A DNA stretch of 64,000 bases from Chrysaora quinquecirrha (GCA_014526335.1 JACTAT010000037.1:11472008-11536007), one strand, 5' to 3'. Shown: positions 44,405-55,715, numbered from the stretch's first letter. Made by a program: numbers and translations. Notes: generated by a model from the letters alone, not told the origin.

Positions 44405-45590
44405 ACCTACTGGGGTCTTTACTGGGTCTGCTGCCATTTCTTATATTCATTAACGACTTACCTAGTGTGTCAAAGAAACTGAAGTTTTATCTTTTTGCAG
44501 ATGATACAAATATTTACTTTGATTGTGATTCAATATATAAGCTTGTAAAGAAAGTGAACAAAGAATTGAAATTTGTAAAAAAGTGGCTGGATGCCAATAA
44601 ACTTTCACTAAATATTAGTAAAACTAATTACATTATTTTTCATTCTTTCAATATGACAATCCCTCATGACATAGCAATTAAAATAGGTGAAAAACATATC
44701 ATCAGAGCAAATTACGTAAAATTCTTAGGCCTCCCTTTGGATGAAAACCTTAATTGGAAATATCATCTGTCGGAGCTTTCTAAGAAACTAGCCTGAACAT
44801 GTGGCATATTTTTCAAAATTGGAAGTCTGCTTCCAACTCACACATTGATTAATGTTTACAATTCCTTGTTTATGTCATTCTTACAATATGGTATCACCGT
44901 GTGGGGTCAAACTTTTGATGCATATCTCGACCCTATATTTAAACTTCAAAAGAAAGCTGTGAGAGCTATCTCCCATGAGCATTTTATGTCTCACACTCTT
45001 CCAATTTTTAAAAACCTCAAACTGTTAAGACTTCAGGATATCTTTCGAGTTAAAATACTAAGTTTTGTATATGAATCACTCAACAAAATTAACCCCTCTT
45101 GCTTTTATGATTTACAAGGCAATCTCATCATGTTCATGTTTTGCTTACTAAGAAAAATAGTCTCCAATATGGCTTGAAGTCCATTCGCTACCTGGGGGCA
45201 AAAATGTGGAATGACCTTCTAGGGGAAATAAGATACTCTGTGTCTAAATATTCATTTAAAAGAAATCTTAAAAAATTTATTCTAGCTTCCTTTTAATTCG
45301 ACCAAGAAATAGTTTTCTTTTTATTCAAAAGTGAAATAATAATGCTCTGCCAACACACAATTACATTTCCAACAATGGGGGTGCTATCCTCTCATTAGTC
45401 TCCGGACTTCTAGGAGAGTTCCTCCATAGAAATTTCATTTATGTGCAAATAGACCAAAATTTAACCTTGTATTGATTCTCATTGTATTTTATTCCGTTGT
45501 ATTGTATTTCTATCTAATTGAATTTATTAAGTTTTGTGTCTTTTGTATTTAAATAGAATTTTAAATAAAATGAAATGAAAAAAAAATGAA
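44405..45590 (+). mobile_element. 5'-truncated LINE with 3' UTR and A-rich tail
   Basis: Starts inside the RT at LGLLPFLIFINDLP and ends in an A-run at 45580-45590 after AATAAA at 45563. The typical features of target-primed insertion are a 5' truncation, a 3' UTR (45300-45560) and a poly(A) tail. It sits inside the Harbinger transposase at 45600-46530, so it is the younger insertion. Confidence 0.85.
44420..45296 (+). pseudogene. LINE reverse transcriptase, C-terminal half
   Basis: INDLPSVSKKL, FYLFADDTNIY (palm motif C with both Asp), KKWLDANKLSLNISKTNY, LGLPLDENLNWKYH, then YNSLFMSFLQYGITVWG, LQKKAVRAI, and MWNDLLGEIRYSVSKYSFKR near the end. A stop at 44794 and a frame change near 45130 break it. 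CR1/Jockey-type; the endonuclease and N-terminal RT are absent. Confidence 0.85.
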
Positions 45591-45594
45591 AATG

Positions 45595-46530
45595 ACATAT
45601 GGTAGCATGTCATCATTTACCTTTCTAGGGGGAGGTACATAAAGTTTATCATCTTTCAAGGCCATACCCATTAAAGAGTTATTTAAAATATTTGCATCAT
45701 TGTCTCTACCATAATTTCCAATATCCACAAGAGTGAAGCAGTACTGAGCATCACACATGGCCATTAAAACTAAGCTATGAAACTTTTTATAATTAAAGTA
45801 ACTAGATCCACTGTTGGCAGGGCATTCAATAGCAATGTGCTTACCATCCAAAGCACCTATACAGTTTGGGAAATTCCAGGACTCTTCCATTCCATTTGCA
45901 ATTTGCTCCCATTCATTTGCAGTGTTGGGAGATTTCAGGTATATTTCATTTAATGCAACCCATATTCCAGTGCAAGTTTCCCTGATTACGTTACAGGCAG
46001 TGCTTCGGCCTACACAGAAATTAAAAGCCTGTGATTGTTGAGAGTCACCAGTTGCCAAATATCTTAGAGTGATTTCAAGTCTCTCGGCTGGCGAAATGGC
46101 TCTCTGCTTCTACACTGCCGTTTCTTGATGAAGGGAGCTGCTAGGCTCAACAGATGCTCCAACCGTTGTGAACTCATGCGTAGAAATTTAAAGAAATATT
46201 CTCTATCAAACAATTGCAGTTCTTGAACCAGAGTGTGGTAATGGCCGTATTGCTGTCTTTTCTTCAGTATTTCTCTAAGCTAAAATCTTCTGGGGTTTGA
46301 ATGCTTCATAGCTTTCTTCAAAAGCAACAATTTTTTTCGCAACAGCATTAACAATATCTTGTGCTGAGTAAGAACAACCAACTGATAATTTAAGGCTGCA
46401 GCCATAGCTTCGTAGGATTTTTGTACCAAACTTGAAAAATGGCGCCAAGAATGTAGTTTGTAATAACAAAAACACTTTCCATCATAACGACGCAGCTTGG
46501 ATTTAGGATCATGTGACCCACAAATCATCT
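45595..46530 (-). pseudogene. PIF/Harbinger (HARBI1-like) transposase 3, 3' part lost
   Basis: Right to left: LKKRQQYGHYHTLVQELQLF, FLRMSSQRLEHLLSLAAPFI, then, after a frame change near 46105, ISPAERLEITLRYLATGDSQ, NCIGALDGKHIAIECP (first Asp), FNYKKFHSLVLMAMCDAQY, LVDIGNYGRDNDANI (second Asp) and NNSLMGMALKDDKLYV. The third catalytic block (Glu) is missing; the frame ends at the poly(A) tail of the inserted LINE. The upstream stretch 46275-46528 is another open part with HSWRHFSSLVQKSYEA. Confidence 0.82.
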
Positions 46531-46631
46531 TGTTTCTCTATTTTTGCGATATATGAGAACACTTTCATCGCCAATCATCGGCGAGGATTGTCGACATGGT
46601 TTGCGGCATATGAGAACCAGGCCTAATCAAA

Positions 46632-47450
46632 ATGATGGCAACTAATCTAAAAATAAAAAAGACATCATCATCTGTTGATATGAGCGATCAAGAAACTACT
46701 TCCACACCTAGTATGATAGAAAACAGTGAAAGAGATAGCGAACATGAAGTTAATATGGAGCCTTTCAACAATACACTGCAAAGGCAAATGCTGGCAAAAA
46801 GACTAAAACTTCCTTTGTATAAAAACGAGGACCTATAATTGATAGTGCTGATGAAGAAGATAACTAATAAGTCTCTGTGTCAAAAAAACTTTTTTGCACC
46901 TATTAAACTTTTTCTTCCTCTAATGATATACAAATAGATATGAAGAAACTGAATTCTTTTTCTATGTGCAGTAATGGCAAGCAATAAAAAAGGAACTTAA
47001 GCAATCAAAAGCAACGCCTACAACTTCATCAAGCAACATTAGTCCAACTAAGAAGAAAAAGAAGAAAATAAAAAACATCCTATCAGCATTTATTTGACTA
47101 AGTCCTTGAATCTGATCTAATTTCGGAATGTAAAAAAATTTCTAAATCTGCCGTAAAAAGATTCTGCTGTTGCAGCAGATGCTGTCAATGCAGTTGTAAT
47201 TGATAATTGAACAGCAGCAACAACAACAAGATCACAACACAATAAGTATTGTATAGACTAATGAAAAACATATTAAAAACAGATAAAAAATATTTTAATT
47301 CCAAACCATAGTTTATCTTTTGTTTTCTGCGTCGCGGTGTTCCTGCTTGGTTTATTATATTTATCTCTTCGCCGCAAGAAAGACTTCTACACGCAGCAGC
47401 CAGTTAAGTGGTCTTTCCTTTCTCAATTTATTAATGAAAAACCTTATTTA
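46632..47450 (+). other. Polinton 5' side: no protein recognised
   Basis: A 68-residue frame (46632-46838) rich in Ser/Thr/Glu with a Lys-rich end, then AT-rich sequence with Lys-rich stretches (around 46990-47080). These could be a remnant of a Polinton gene, but no motif supports it. Confidence 0.3.
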
Positions 47451-47469
47451 TTCATTTATATATAGAACT

Positions 47470-49360
47470 AGAGTTGTATAACACAGAATCGATGAAATAC
47501 AGAGAAAAAAGAGCAAAAAGCACATGGAAAATTTGAAAGGTTGTAAAAAGCAAATGATAGAGAAAAGAAAAGAAATTTTCAACATCAATAGAGGATTCAA
47601 AAGACAATACAGCGTATGAAAAAGATTTTAATTATCAATGGTGTTACTTTGAGGAACATTAACTATTCCCTACTTCATAACGAAAGGAATAACAAATTCT
47701 GCAGCTTCTATGGAACACTGTTGGTGTTACTGAAACATTTAACAAGCTACATTAATCAGATCTCAGTGCTGGTGGATGGATTACAATTGGATAGACTTTT
47801 TCATAACATATTTAATCTTGATAATAATTCATTACTCTCTAAAGGAATAAATAAACATCATAAAAAGCTGTAAGAACTTTACTCTGTACTAAATTAATAA
47901 ATAACTGTCATATAGTAGGAGGACCATGAATTATATTCGACCATTGAGGAGAAGGTCTAATAGAAGGACATGACTGTGCTGCTTTGCATTATTATTGTTT
48001 ACAACAAGCAATGCCCACAGGACAACCTATAGTATGGAAAGTACATGAAAATCTAATAAAAAGAAGAAACTAGGTATTCTAATCTGAATTAATATAACTC
48101 TCATCAAAACTAACATCTTTTTCTAAACAAAAAATATGCTAATGTCATTTGTTTACATTTTTACAGCATTGTATGCAAAAGTATTGTCACAGATCAATTT
48201 AATAGAATTGCATATGAATTCAATGGTTTCTTTCATGCTTGTGAAACATGTCTAAGTAACAATGATATTACACAATCTGCCTTGCAATATGAAAATGAAA
48301 AACTTGTCAGCTACAGAAATATGTGCTTTTGATAAAGCTAGAGATAACTTTCTTGCAAATCGAAACTATACCATGATCCACGCAAAAGAATGCGAATGAA
48401 AAATTTGTAAACAGTAATGCTGAACATGAAATACATACATTCACAAAAGAAAACAGGCTATTCAACAGCGGTAAATTTCAAATAGTTTTAGAAGTGTTAC
48501 TTGATGATATACAGCATGGTTGGGTATTTGGTGCATTAGAAGTTTATATTCATTCTCCAGATGAACTATAGAAAAAATTGCAAGAATTCACTCCTATTTT
48601 CAAGAATGCATTGTCTCATCGAATACATGCAAAATTTGGTACAAGAATGTGGATTTTCTACAGCAGATAGACTTTTATTAATCAACTCTTACTTTGGTAA
48701 AAAATATGGACTAAATACTTCACTTGCAAAACGGTATCTTGAACATGAATTAAAGATAACAAAAATCTACTCCTTCATTCAGTATAGTCCAAAGTAATAT
48801 TTAAAGTAATATTTTAAGAATTCGTCTAAAACATTTCCAAAGATAAAGTTCCAGGAGATACAGATCGGTCTTCTATTATGCATGCAGAAACATCAAAACT
48901 AATCTGTAGTTCTGCATTTGGATTAACCATTATAAATAAAATGAATCAATGGAATGCCAAATAAACAACTAAACATTGGTCAAATACTAGACAGTCAATT
49001 AATGGATCATGGCGTTATTGAAGTAATCTCACCGAAATAAGTAATAAAAGTGGATCAAGCACATTACATTGGATGCAACTTTCCTTTGACGCCAAACTTC
49101 GAATGTTACAATTATTATTATGATTTCTTCTCCATCGTACTAATACCCGGTTCTTTCAAACTATGTGAAATGGACACTTTTAGCTTGTATACATATTTCA
49201 AAAATGGGAAATCATTCGAAGACAATGTAAAACCGGAATTTAACTGCAATGGTACAGATGAAAAACAAAAACAAGAATACTTAATAACTCCTACTCCTGA
49301 ATTTGGTAAAAGAATTCAGGGAAAATTGAGCAGTATGAACAAGAAAAGGCCGCTCTAACG
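47470..49360 (+). pseudogene. Polinton/Maverick DNA polymerase B, decayed
   Basis: Across frames: YEFNGFFHACETC (about 48210), GWVFGALEVYIHSPDEL (48518), EFTPIFKN, YMQNLVQECGFSTADRLLL, INSYFGKKYGLNTSLAKRYL, ITKIYSFIQYSP, SSIMHAETSKLICSSAFGLT, and DFF..FKLCEMDTFSLYTYFK with KPEF. These match, in order, the exonuclease-to-palm region of Polinton-type protein-primed B polymerases. The palm motif C, normally DTDS, reads DTFS, which removes a catalytic Asp. Many stops and frame changes. The C-terminal thumb is largely absent. Confidence 0.75.
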
Positions 49361-49544
49361 CATTTCTACTAAACGTGTCAATTTAAAAGACAGTACCAGT
49401 ACCATCCCTTAATAGATTTAACAATGTGATAAAAAAGCTTGTATATTCTTCATTATTTTATTTGTAAACATATATATTTATCTAACATACAAAGATTTCA
49501 ACAATTAACTTTTTAATTGGTTTTTTCTCTGTAAAAGATCATAG

Positions 49545-50235
49545 TATAAGCAAACTTGTCAGAAATTTGACACAAAGAGCAAAATTTTTTTAGTTTCAAA
49601 AACATGTTTCGATCATCCTGTGATCATCATCAGTTTAAATTTTACAAAATTGCTCAAAGAATTTATAGATCTAAGCACAAGGTCGTAAAAAACAATCGCA
49701 AATTTTAGCAAAAAGTAGCGAAATCAGTTTGGGTTAAAAACAAAAGGAGAATGAATTACACGTTCCTACAATAAGTTGAAACAATACAAAGACAAAGAAA
49801 AAAAAAGATCATTAAGAAAGCGCAAGATGATAAACTTGTCTGTTAAGGGATGGCTTTTCCAACCGTATGTGTATGGCTTCCTTAATCTTAAGTTAGTAAG
49901 ATGTGGGAGAAGAATCTAGAATGGAAAAGCTTTCAGGTGAACAGAAATTCTTACAAGAAGAAGAACTTTCAAGATGCTTAAAGATGTGAGAGCTCTTATC
50001 CACCAATAAGTGTTCCTGTACACGTGTCTTGAGGTGTCGGCATGTTTCACCGATATAACTGGCATCACAGCCTGCGCAAGAGAACTTGTAAACAACAGGT
50101 GACCTGAAGTTATTGGGGATAGGATCTTCCACACCGAGCAGGTTCCTTACCTTAAAAGATGAAAACACAAGTTTAATATCTAATACCTTACAATATTTCC
50201 TAATAAATAGTTTAATCTTATTTTGCCCTACCCTT
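49545..50235 (-). pseudogene. Penelope-like element 3' end with GIY-YIG endonuclease
   Basis: A 91-residue frame reads VVYKFSCAGCDASYIGETCR, then HLKTRVQEHL, SHIFKHLESS.., and FSILDSS; the GIY-YIG signature is in YKFSC..YIGET with the Arg of TCRHLKTR. It continues in another frame with KIKEAIHIRLEKPSLNRQVY and a tail ETDDDHRMIETCF near 49600. The Cys-x-x-Cys linker before GIY-YIG is typical of Penelope-like elements. The reverse transcriptase domain is truncated upstream of about 50235. Confidence 0.85.
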
Positions 50236-50439
50236 GAGAAATAAACAATAAATGGTAACGTAACTTGTAAAAACAGATGCTATCACTAACTGAGTTCCCT
50301 CCCGGGGCAAAGACTGGGGACAAGTGGCAGTAGACAAATTGATTTTTTCTCTGTAAACTTAATTTCTTCTTCTTTTTCTTCTTGCTAATCTTTCCATCAT
50401 AACCTCTACCATTTAATTTTTTCTGCATCACCAGCAAAG

Positions 50440-50620
50440 CCCATTCCCGCTGCTAAGCCTGCTTTGCCGCTGACTTGGCACCTTTCATAGCATACTTTTT
50501 CAGGGCTGTTTTTGTCAAATTCTTTGCGGCCAATTGTCCACCTTTTTTATAGCTTGACATGCTGTTCTTCATATTGCTGTACTTGTTAATACTCCACCCA
50601 CCTTGATATAATTTATTTAT
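50440..50620 (-). pseudogene. Small Gly/Lys/Ala-rich Polinton-like virion protein (tentative)
   Basis: Reads LYQGGWSINKY, then SYKKGGQLAAKNLTKTALKK and KGAKSAAKQAQ. GG motifs followed by basic and Ala-rich helices resemble the small core/minor proteins of Polinton-type elements, processed by an adenovirus-type protease in relatives. The frame is fused to the gypsy integrase upstream, so the gypsy fragment appears inserted at about 50620. Confidence 0.4.
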
Positions 50621-51570
50621 TGGTTTCATAAAGTTCTCTGCTTGTAAATTTGCTTGAGGCCATAGCGGAGTGACACTTTCATGTTTAATTCTATTTTGTT
50701 TCATATACACTGATAGTTTTGTATACACTAGAACAAGTTCTCAATTAGAAAAAGGTCCGCAAAAATCAATATGGACTGTATACCACAGTCCTTGTGCCAA
50801 TTCAGACATCTTTAAAATCTCTGGAGTATTTGCTTGTTTGCTTGACACGGAAGGCATTTATCAATTGTCTGCTTTGTTATGTCGATTTTAAGCCATATTT
50901 ACGCATTGCTCATTTCGATTTTGAATAATTTCAATAACTTTTTGCAGAGTTGCATCTTGTTTTGTTGCTTTTTTGATTTGTTTGATTGTCATTGCTTTTG
51001 GAATTGCATGATTTGCAAGAAAATTAACATATATCAATTCCTTTTGTAAAAATAACAACAAAGTTATCATCTTAAATACGAAGGTTCCATCATTCTATTC
51101 TTGCTGATGTCTTAGATTTTCTGTTTTCAAGAATCAGTTCAATAGGTTTGCAACCAGTGTACAACTGAAATTTGTTCCATATAGGTAAAGGTAAAGGCAC
51201 TCAATTGCCCAAACAATTGCGAAAGCTTCACGTTCGGTTTGTGAATAACGTTTTTCCACAGCTGACAATGATCGGCTGACATAGGCTACTATTCGGCGGT
51301 CATCTTTCCCAGGAGTCTTTTGAGAAAGAATTGCTGAGAGCCCCAAGAGGAAGCATCTGTTACCAGCTCAGTTTGTTTCTTGTTGTCAAAGTAGGCCATG
51401 ACATAATCACTGGTCAAAGCATCTTTAATATTTTGAAAAGCAGTTTCGTGTTCAATCGTTCAACTAAATTGAGAATTTTTCTTTGTGAGATCTCTCAATG
51501 GCTACATGCATCCTTTATATTGAAAATTTTTAGTAGCAATTGCTTACGGTATAATGGTTTTTCTGTTTCT
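50590..51570 (-). pseudogene. Ty3/gypsy RNase H and integrase remnant
   Basis: Right to left: FQNIKDALTSDYVMAYFDN, ELVTDASS / GLSAILSQKTPGKDDRRIVA, SRSLSAVEKRYSQTEREAFA (RNase H), NFLANHAIPKAMTIKQI and KQDATLQK, then CLPCQANN, LWYTVHIDFCGPF (integrase first Asp), a jump to KLSVYMKQNRIKHES and TPLWPQAN. The second Asp block of the integrase core is deleted. Several frame changes and stops. No LTRs were seen. Confidence 0.85.
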
Positions 51571-51869
51571 TCTTCGTCTCTTTCTTTTATTGTATTCTGT
51601 AATGTTGTTTTTGTTTGTTTGTGTTGTTTTGGTCATTTTTTGAGAACACAAACCTCATTTTGCAAATGAGTGTATGCAAAATGATTTTTGACAGGTGACC
51701 CTACGTCAAAATCAGCTTTTCATGTCTCGGGCAGTTTTGGTTACTTTTGGTTACCATGCAAACATACATGCTACACGGGTCCTGTTGCTAACGAAATTGA
51801 TGGTGTAGGCTTATCCCCTTATAGATTAGCTTTTGAGAATGGCCTTTAACTTTTTATAAACTAGTGTCT

Positions 51870-52280
51870 AAACACTTTGCTGACTATTTTTGTCTTCTTT
51901 ATTTTGTTAAACTCTTTGCCAAACTCTGTAGTCAACCTTTTTTTTAAATGTCGTGCTCCTTCCATCATTTTATTCACAGCTTTTCTCTTTAATTTTTGTA
52001 TTTGTTTAAGTGCTTTACCCACCGCAGCTTTTATTAATCCATCTGCTTTTGCCTGAGCTTATTTCAAAAGTTGTTTACCTGCTACTTTTTGAATAAAGCC
52101 AGCACCAAGTTTTTTATGTTTGATAAAGTTCCTGCTCCTCTTTAAAGGATTTTGCATAGATAATATTCCACCATGAATTCTATAAAATCCTCCTGTTCCT
52201 GTTGCATATTTATTGTCTCTTATAATTCCAGATATATTTCTTTGCACTTTAATTATTACTCCTATCTTTAACAAATACAA
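51870..52280 (-). pseudogene. Small basic Polinton-like core protein (tentative)
   Basis: Starts MYLLKIGVIIKVQRNISG, goes on with ATGTGGFYRIHGG, MQNPLKRSRNFIKHKKLGAG and QKVAGKQLLK, one stop (TAA near 52059), then AQAKADGLIKAAVGKALKQI and KLKRKAVNKMMEGARHLKKR. Basic, with Gly-Gly sites of the kind cut by adenovirus-type proteases. Together with 50440-50620 and the polymerase it supports a Polinton here. No capsid, ATPase or protease gene was seen. Confidence 0.4.
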
Positions 52281-52670
52281 ACTTATAATAACTTATACAT
52301 GATTAAAATCTTTTTACTCTCTTCTTTTAAAAATAATTTGTAGGTATAATAAAAATCTCTATTCATTTTCTTATGCCATTATTCTGTCCCTTTGCACAAT
52401 CAACACAATTAGAAAAAAAAATTAACCAATACCACAGACACTTAGTCTCTGCAGGCCTGCTCAAAAATTTTTTTTTCAAACTTTTTATTGGTTAACCTAC
52501 GCTTAGTCTCTGCAGGGATGCTTGAAATATTTTTCGAAAAAAAATTATTTGCTTAAAACCTAACATTTGGTGGGTACCCACCATATACTACTCATCATTC
52601 TTTATCAGTTGCTTCAAAATATTGCATTTTAGACATAATAGCTCTTTAACTTTAAGGCTGCTATGCAGGC
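52281..52670. other. No gene recognised
   Basis: A pair of similar ~70-bp stretches, each with CTTAGTCTCTGCAGG (52440 and 52503), and GGTGGGTACCCACC at 52570-52583, an inverted repeat. Confidence 0.5.
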
Positions 52671-53030
52671 AGCCTAGTTTTACCATAGTACCAGATTAGC
52701 CTTGGCAAGACAAGAGCCTTCCTTCCAAGAATTCATCGCCTTAGTAGGAACCATGTGACCTGTCTACCATCGTTGAGCTTTTGCTAGAGTCCGGGGAGGT
52801 TTAGGGTATGCCATAGAGTACTAACTTCCCTGGACTCTAGCGAAATTCAGCGATGGTAGACAGGTCACATGGTTCCCGTGAAGGCGATGAATTCTTGGAA
52901 GGAAGGCTCTTGATAATCAAAATCAAAACTTTTTTAAGCCAAGAGAAAATTTAAGTTTTTAGCAACTAATAGGTTTGAAAACGCTTAGCAAAATCTTATA
53001 ACAGTGTCCGGCCAGAAACTGGATCAATCC
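52671..53030. repeat. Palindrome 4 and inverted part of a block-C-like repeat
   Basis: Arms 52711-52808 and 52822-52912 pair, with the same core (GAGTCCGGGGAGG..CCTGGACTC) and outer TTAGCCTTGGCAAGACAAGA as palindromes 1-3, but a different arm sequence in between (CTTCCAAGAATTCATCGCC). A stretch at 52918-53030 matches the start of block C in inverted orientation. Confidence 0.8.
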
Positions 53031-53360
53031 AAAGAGGTTGTGGAATGCCATGGAGGACTAACCTCCCCAGACTCAAGCGAAAAGTCAGAACTATTTTTTG
53101 AGACATCACATCACTTTATCGTACACTCTAGAGGTCACGTGCTTGTTGTGTTAGAGACAAAATGTTGGAAGAAAGAATCTTGTCTTGCCAAGACCAATCT
53201 GATACTATTGGCTGCCTGTGTATCAGGGTGCAAAGTAAAAGCAGCTGAGTGACATCTTGTCTTTCTAAGGCTAAACTGGTACTTATTTGTGCTGGAATTG
53301 CAGGTTTCAAAGGTAAAATATCGTAAAGATCCTGCCCGCATTGCAGGTGTCAACTTAAAA
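53031..53360. repeat. Degraded fifth palindrome-family copy
   Basis: Contains GAGGTTGTGGAATGCCATGG (core spacer), GCAGCTGAGTGACATCTTGT and TTTCTAAGGCTAAACTGGTA of the family. The left arm no longer pairs with the right. Confidence 0.7.
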
Positions 53361-53399
53361 ATTCAAAAACTAGTCTGCCATTAATTGGGAAGACCTTTT

Positions 53400-54008
53400 A
53401 GAAAAAAAAATGGTATATTCCCATGTCTTAAAAGCAATGAGCCAATATAAGTTAATTGAAAAAAAGTATAAGTTAAAGGGAAATGTTTGTTAATGTTCAA
53501 AAATGAAAATATCTGCTGGCAGTGTTGAAGTTTTTAATGCCGTGTGCATTAGTAGATAAGCTCAAACACCAAGTCAAGGAACACCCTTTGTTTGAGTTTT
53601 TTCTTTTTCTGAACAGCTTCTGGGGAATTTTGCCAAGAAAATTATACTTTTCCTGAGAAAGGAAAGACATATTCCCATAGGCATGATCGGAGAATATGTA
53701 AAACCAAAGCTTCTTGCCTACATGAAGTACCATGGCATGCTCATGGAAGGGGGAGCTGCTGCAATGTGATATTTGGGGATCTCCTTGAAGTTTGAGATCT
53801 GGTCCCCCATTGGCCATGTGGCCTGGACCAGGTTAGTGCACTGCAACATACAATTGCAACATGTATGCATTTGTTTGTGTGATCTTACTGTGGCACAAAT
53901 GTGTGCTGCTACTCACTGTTGCACAAATGTGTGCTGCTTGTGATGAGATGTGAGATCACTGGGCACTGGTTTGGCCCTGAGATGAGCATAGCTGCGGTTG
54001 CTTACCTG
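53400..54008. other. No gene recognised
   Basis: A - strand frame (53497-53817) of 106 residues includes HAMVLHVGKKLWFYIFSDHA; it is not recognised. TGGCACAAATGTGTGCTGCT occurs in duplicate near 53890-53940. Confidence 0.4.
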
Positions 54009-54010
54009 AT

Positions 54011-54270
54011 ACGCTCTTAAACCGGAAATCGCTGTTGATTGGCTGATGCGATTTTCCCTAGCGACGTGGTAGCAACCGTTCAGTCGCGGTTCTTCACGGT
54101 GTGGAGCACAGTGAAACTCTCGTTGTTCAGGTTTCAAACGCACGTATTATCGATTTTTCATCATATTTAGCCTTGTTTACAGTTATCAACCTAGTTGTAT
54201 ATATTATAGTTGTAGTTTTATAAGTTTTGCCTCATTAAGTCTTTGTTTATCGCCCGAATTTTACATTTGC
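54011..54270 (+). repeat. Left terminal inverted repeat of ISL2EU
   Basis: Pairs with 57253-57512 with few mismatches. The YqaJ gene's ATG is 70 bp inside it, so the repeat likely holds the promoter. Confidence 0.9.
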
Positions 54271-54340
54271 TATCGTACATCATTGATTAGGCCCACTACA
54301 CGGGTTTACATAGGATACGGTTCTGTGAATAATTCTCGAT

Positions 54341-55636
54341 ATGGCACAAGAAATTATAACCTTTGGTGGAATAACGAAGTTTTTTAAAGATGCTCTAAAC
54401 TGTATTGCAAAAGGTGAACTGAAATTCAAAGCTGATTTTGTACTGGACTTGCGTGTCATTGATCATACGATTTATGCAAAAGTCAGGGCATCTATGAAAG
54501 ATAAATCCTACAGTCTTACTTTAACAGTTGATGGTGAAGGTGGTATCAGAGAAGGAAAATGCGAGTGCCCTCGTGGAAATTGGCTTTGCAGTCACATGGC
54601 AGCATCTGCAATCTATGCAAACAAGAAAGGTCTGTCCAAAACAGACCTTCCAAATTCGTGGATTGCAAGGCCGAAGAAAGCTGCAAAGCAAGATGCCAAG
54701 TCATATGCAGATTACTTCCCACAGCCAAAGTCAAATTTCAGTGCCATTAACCGACCTGTTAATGACACAGACAGGGAATTTGTTTTTTCAGCTTTGGCAG
54801 CTACTGCTCTTCAAGTTCCAATGCAGTGGATTGTGGGACCAGAGCCACCATCTCAAACACATGACCCAAGAGCACCTTGTTTAATTGAGGACATCATTGA
54901 AGACTTTGTTGAAGACAGAAACACGTTTCTTGCCAAATGCAAAGTTACCAATGATCAAATTCATTGGCTTGCTGAAAAGACCATTGAACAGCGAAAATCA
55001 CAACTCTGGGGTCAATATCGCCGACTTCGCCTAACGGGAAGCAACTTTGGTGATGTTATAAAGGCCTGTGAAAGGAACAGCCAGCAAAATCGTCCATTCC
55101 CACCATCATTATTTAAGAAGTTGAGAGGAGAATACAGTATTGGGTCTAAGGATTCAATATTATGGGGGCAAATGCATGAGGAAGTTGCAATTGCTGAGTA
55201 TGTTAAAATCACTGGCAATGCAATCAAACCAGCTGGGCTCTACCTTTTCCCTTGTGGTTTCCTAGGTTGCAGCCCAGATTGACTTGTTGAAAAAGCTGAT
55301 AAAGGCAAGGGGGTCTTAGAAGTCAAATGCCCCTGGAAATATAGAAATATTACAGTTGAACAGATCCTTGTGGCAGAGCTAAAAGAAAAAGATCAAAAAG
55401 ATAATTTTTATCTCACAAGAGAAAAAAAGTTGAACAAGGCACATAATTATTGGCAGCAGGTTCAGGCTGAAATGGCAGAAACTCAAGTTGAATGGGCCCA
55501 CTTTGTTATCTGGACTACTAAAGGAATTGAAGTTGAGAGAGAGAGTGACTGGGAAAGTCATTATCTTCCAATTCTCAAAAATTTCTATTTAAATGAACTT
55601 ATGCCAACATGCTATACAAAAGAACATGCAGTTTGA
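54341..55636 (+). pseudogene. SWIM zinc finger + YqaJ-type nuclease of ISL2EU, one in-frame stop
   Basis: Starts MAQEIITFGGITKFFKDAL. A SWIM zinc finger (KCECPRGNWLCSHMA, residues 77-91) comes first. The YqaJ part follows: QRKSQLWGQYRRLRLTGSNF, WGQMHEEVAIAEYVKITG, FLGCSPD (an acidic metal-binding residue), LEVKCPWKYRN (the E-x-K motif) and YWQQVQAEMAET. A single TGA at 55280-55282 interrupts at SPD/LVEK, where relatives have Gly (GGA to TGA); the frame then continues unbroken to 55636. YqaJ proteins are lambda-exonuclease-like nucleases. Its job in transposition is unknown. Confidence 0.85.
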
Positions 55637-55715
55637 ATATATGAGTTTCATGTTTTTTCAGTTACTATAAACATGAAATTGAAGTTAAGAGATAATGTGG
55701 GTTCGAATTTCAGTC

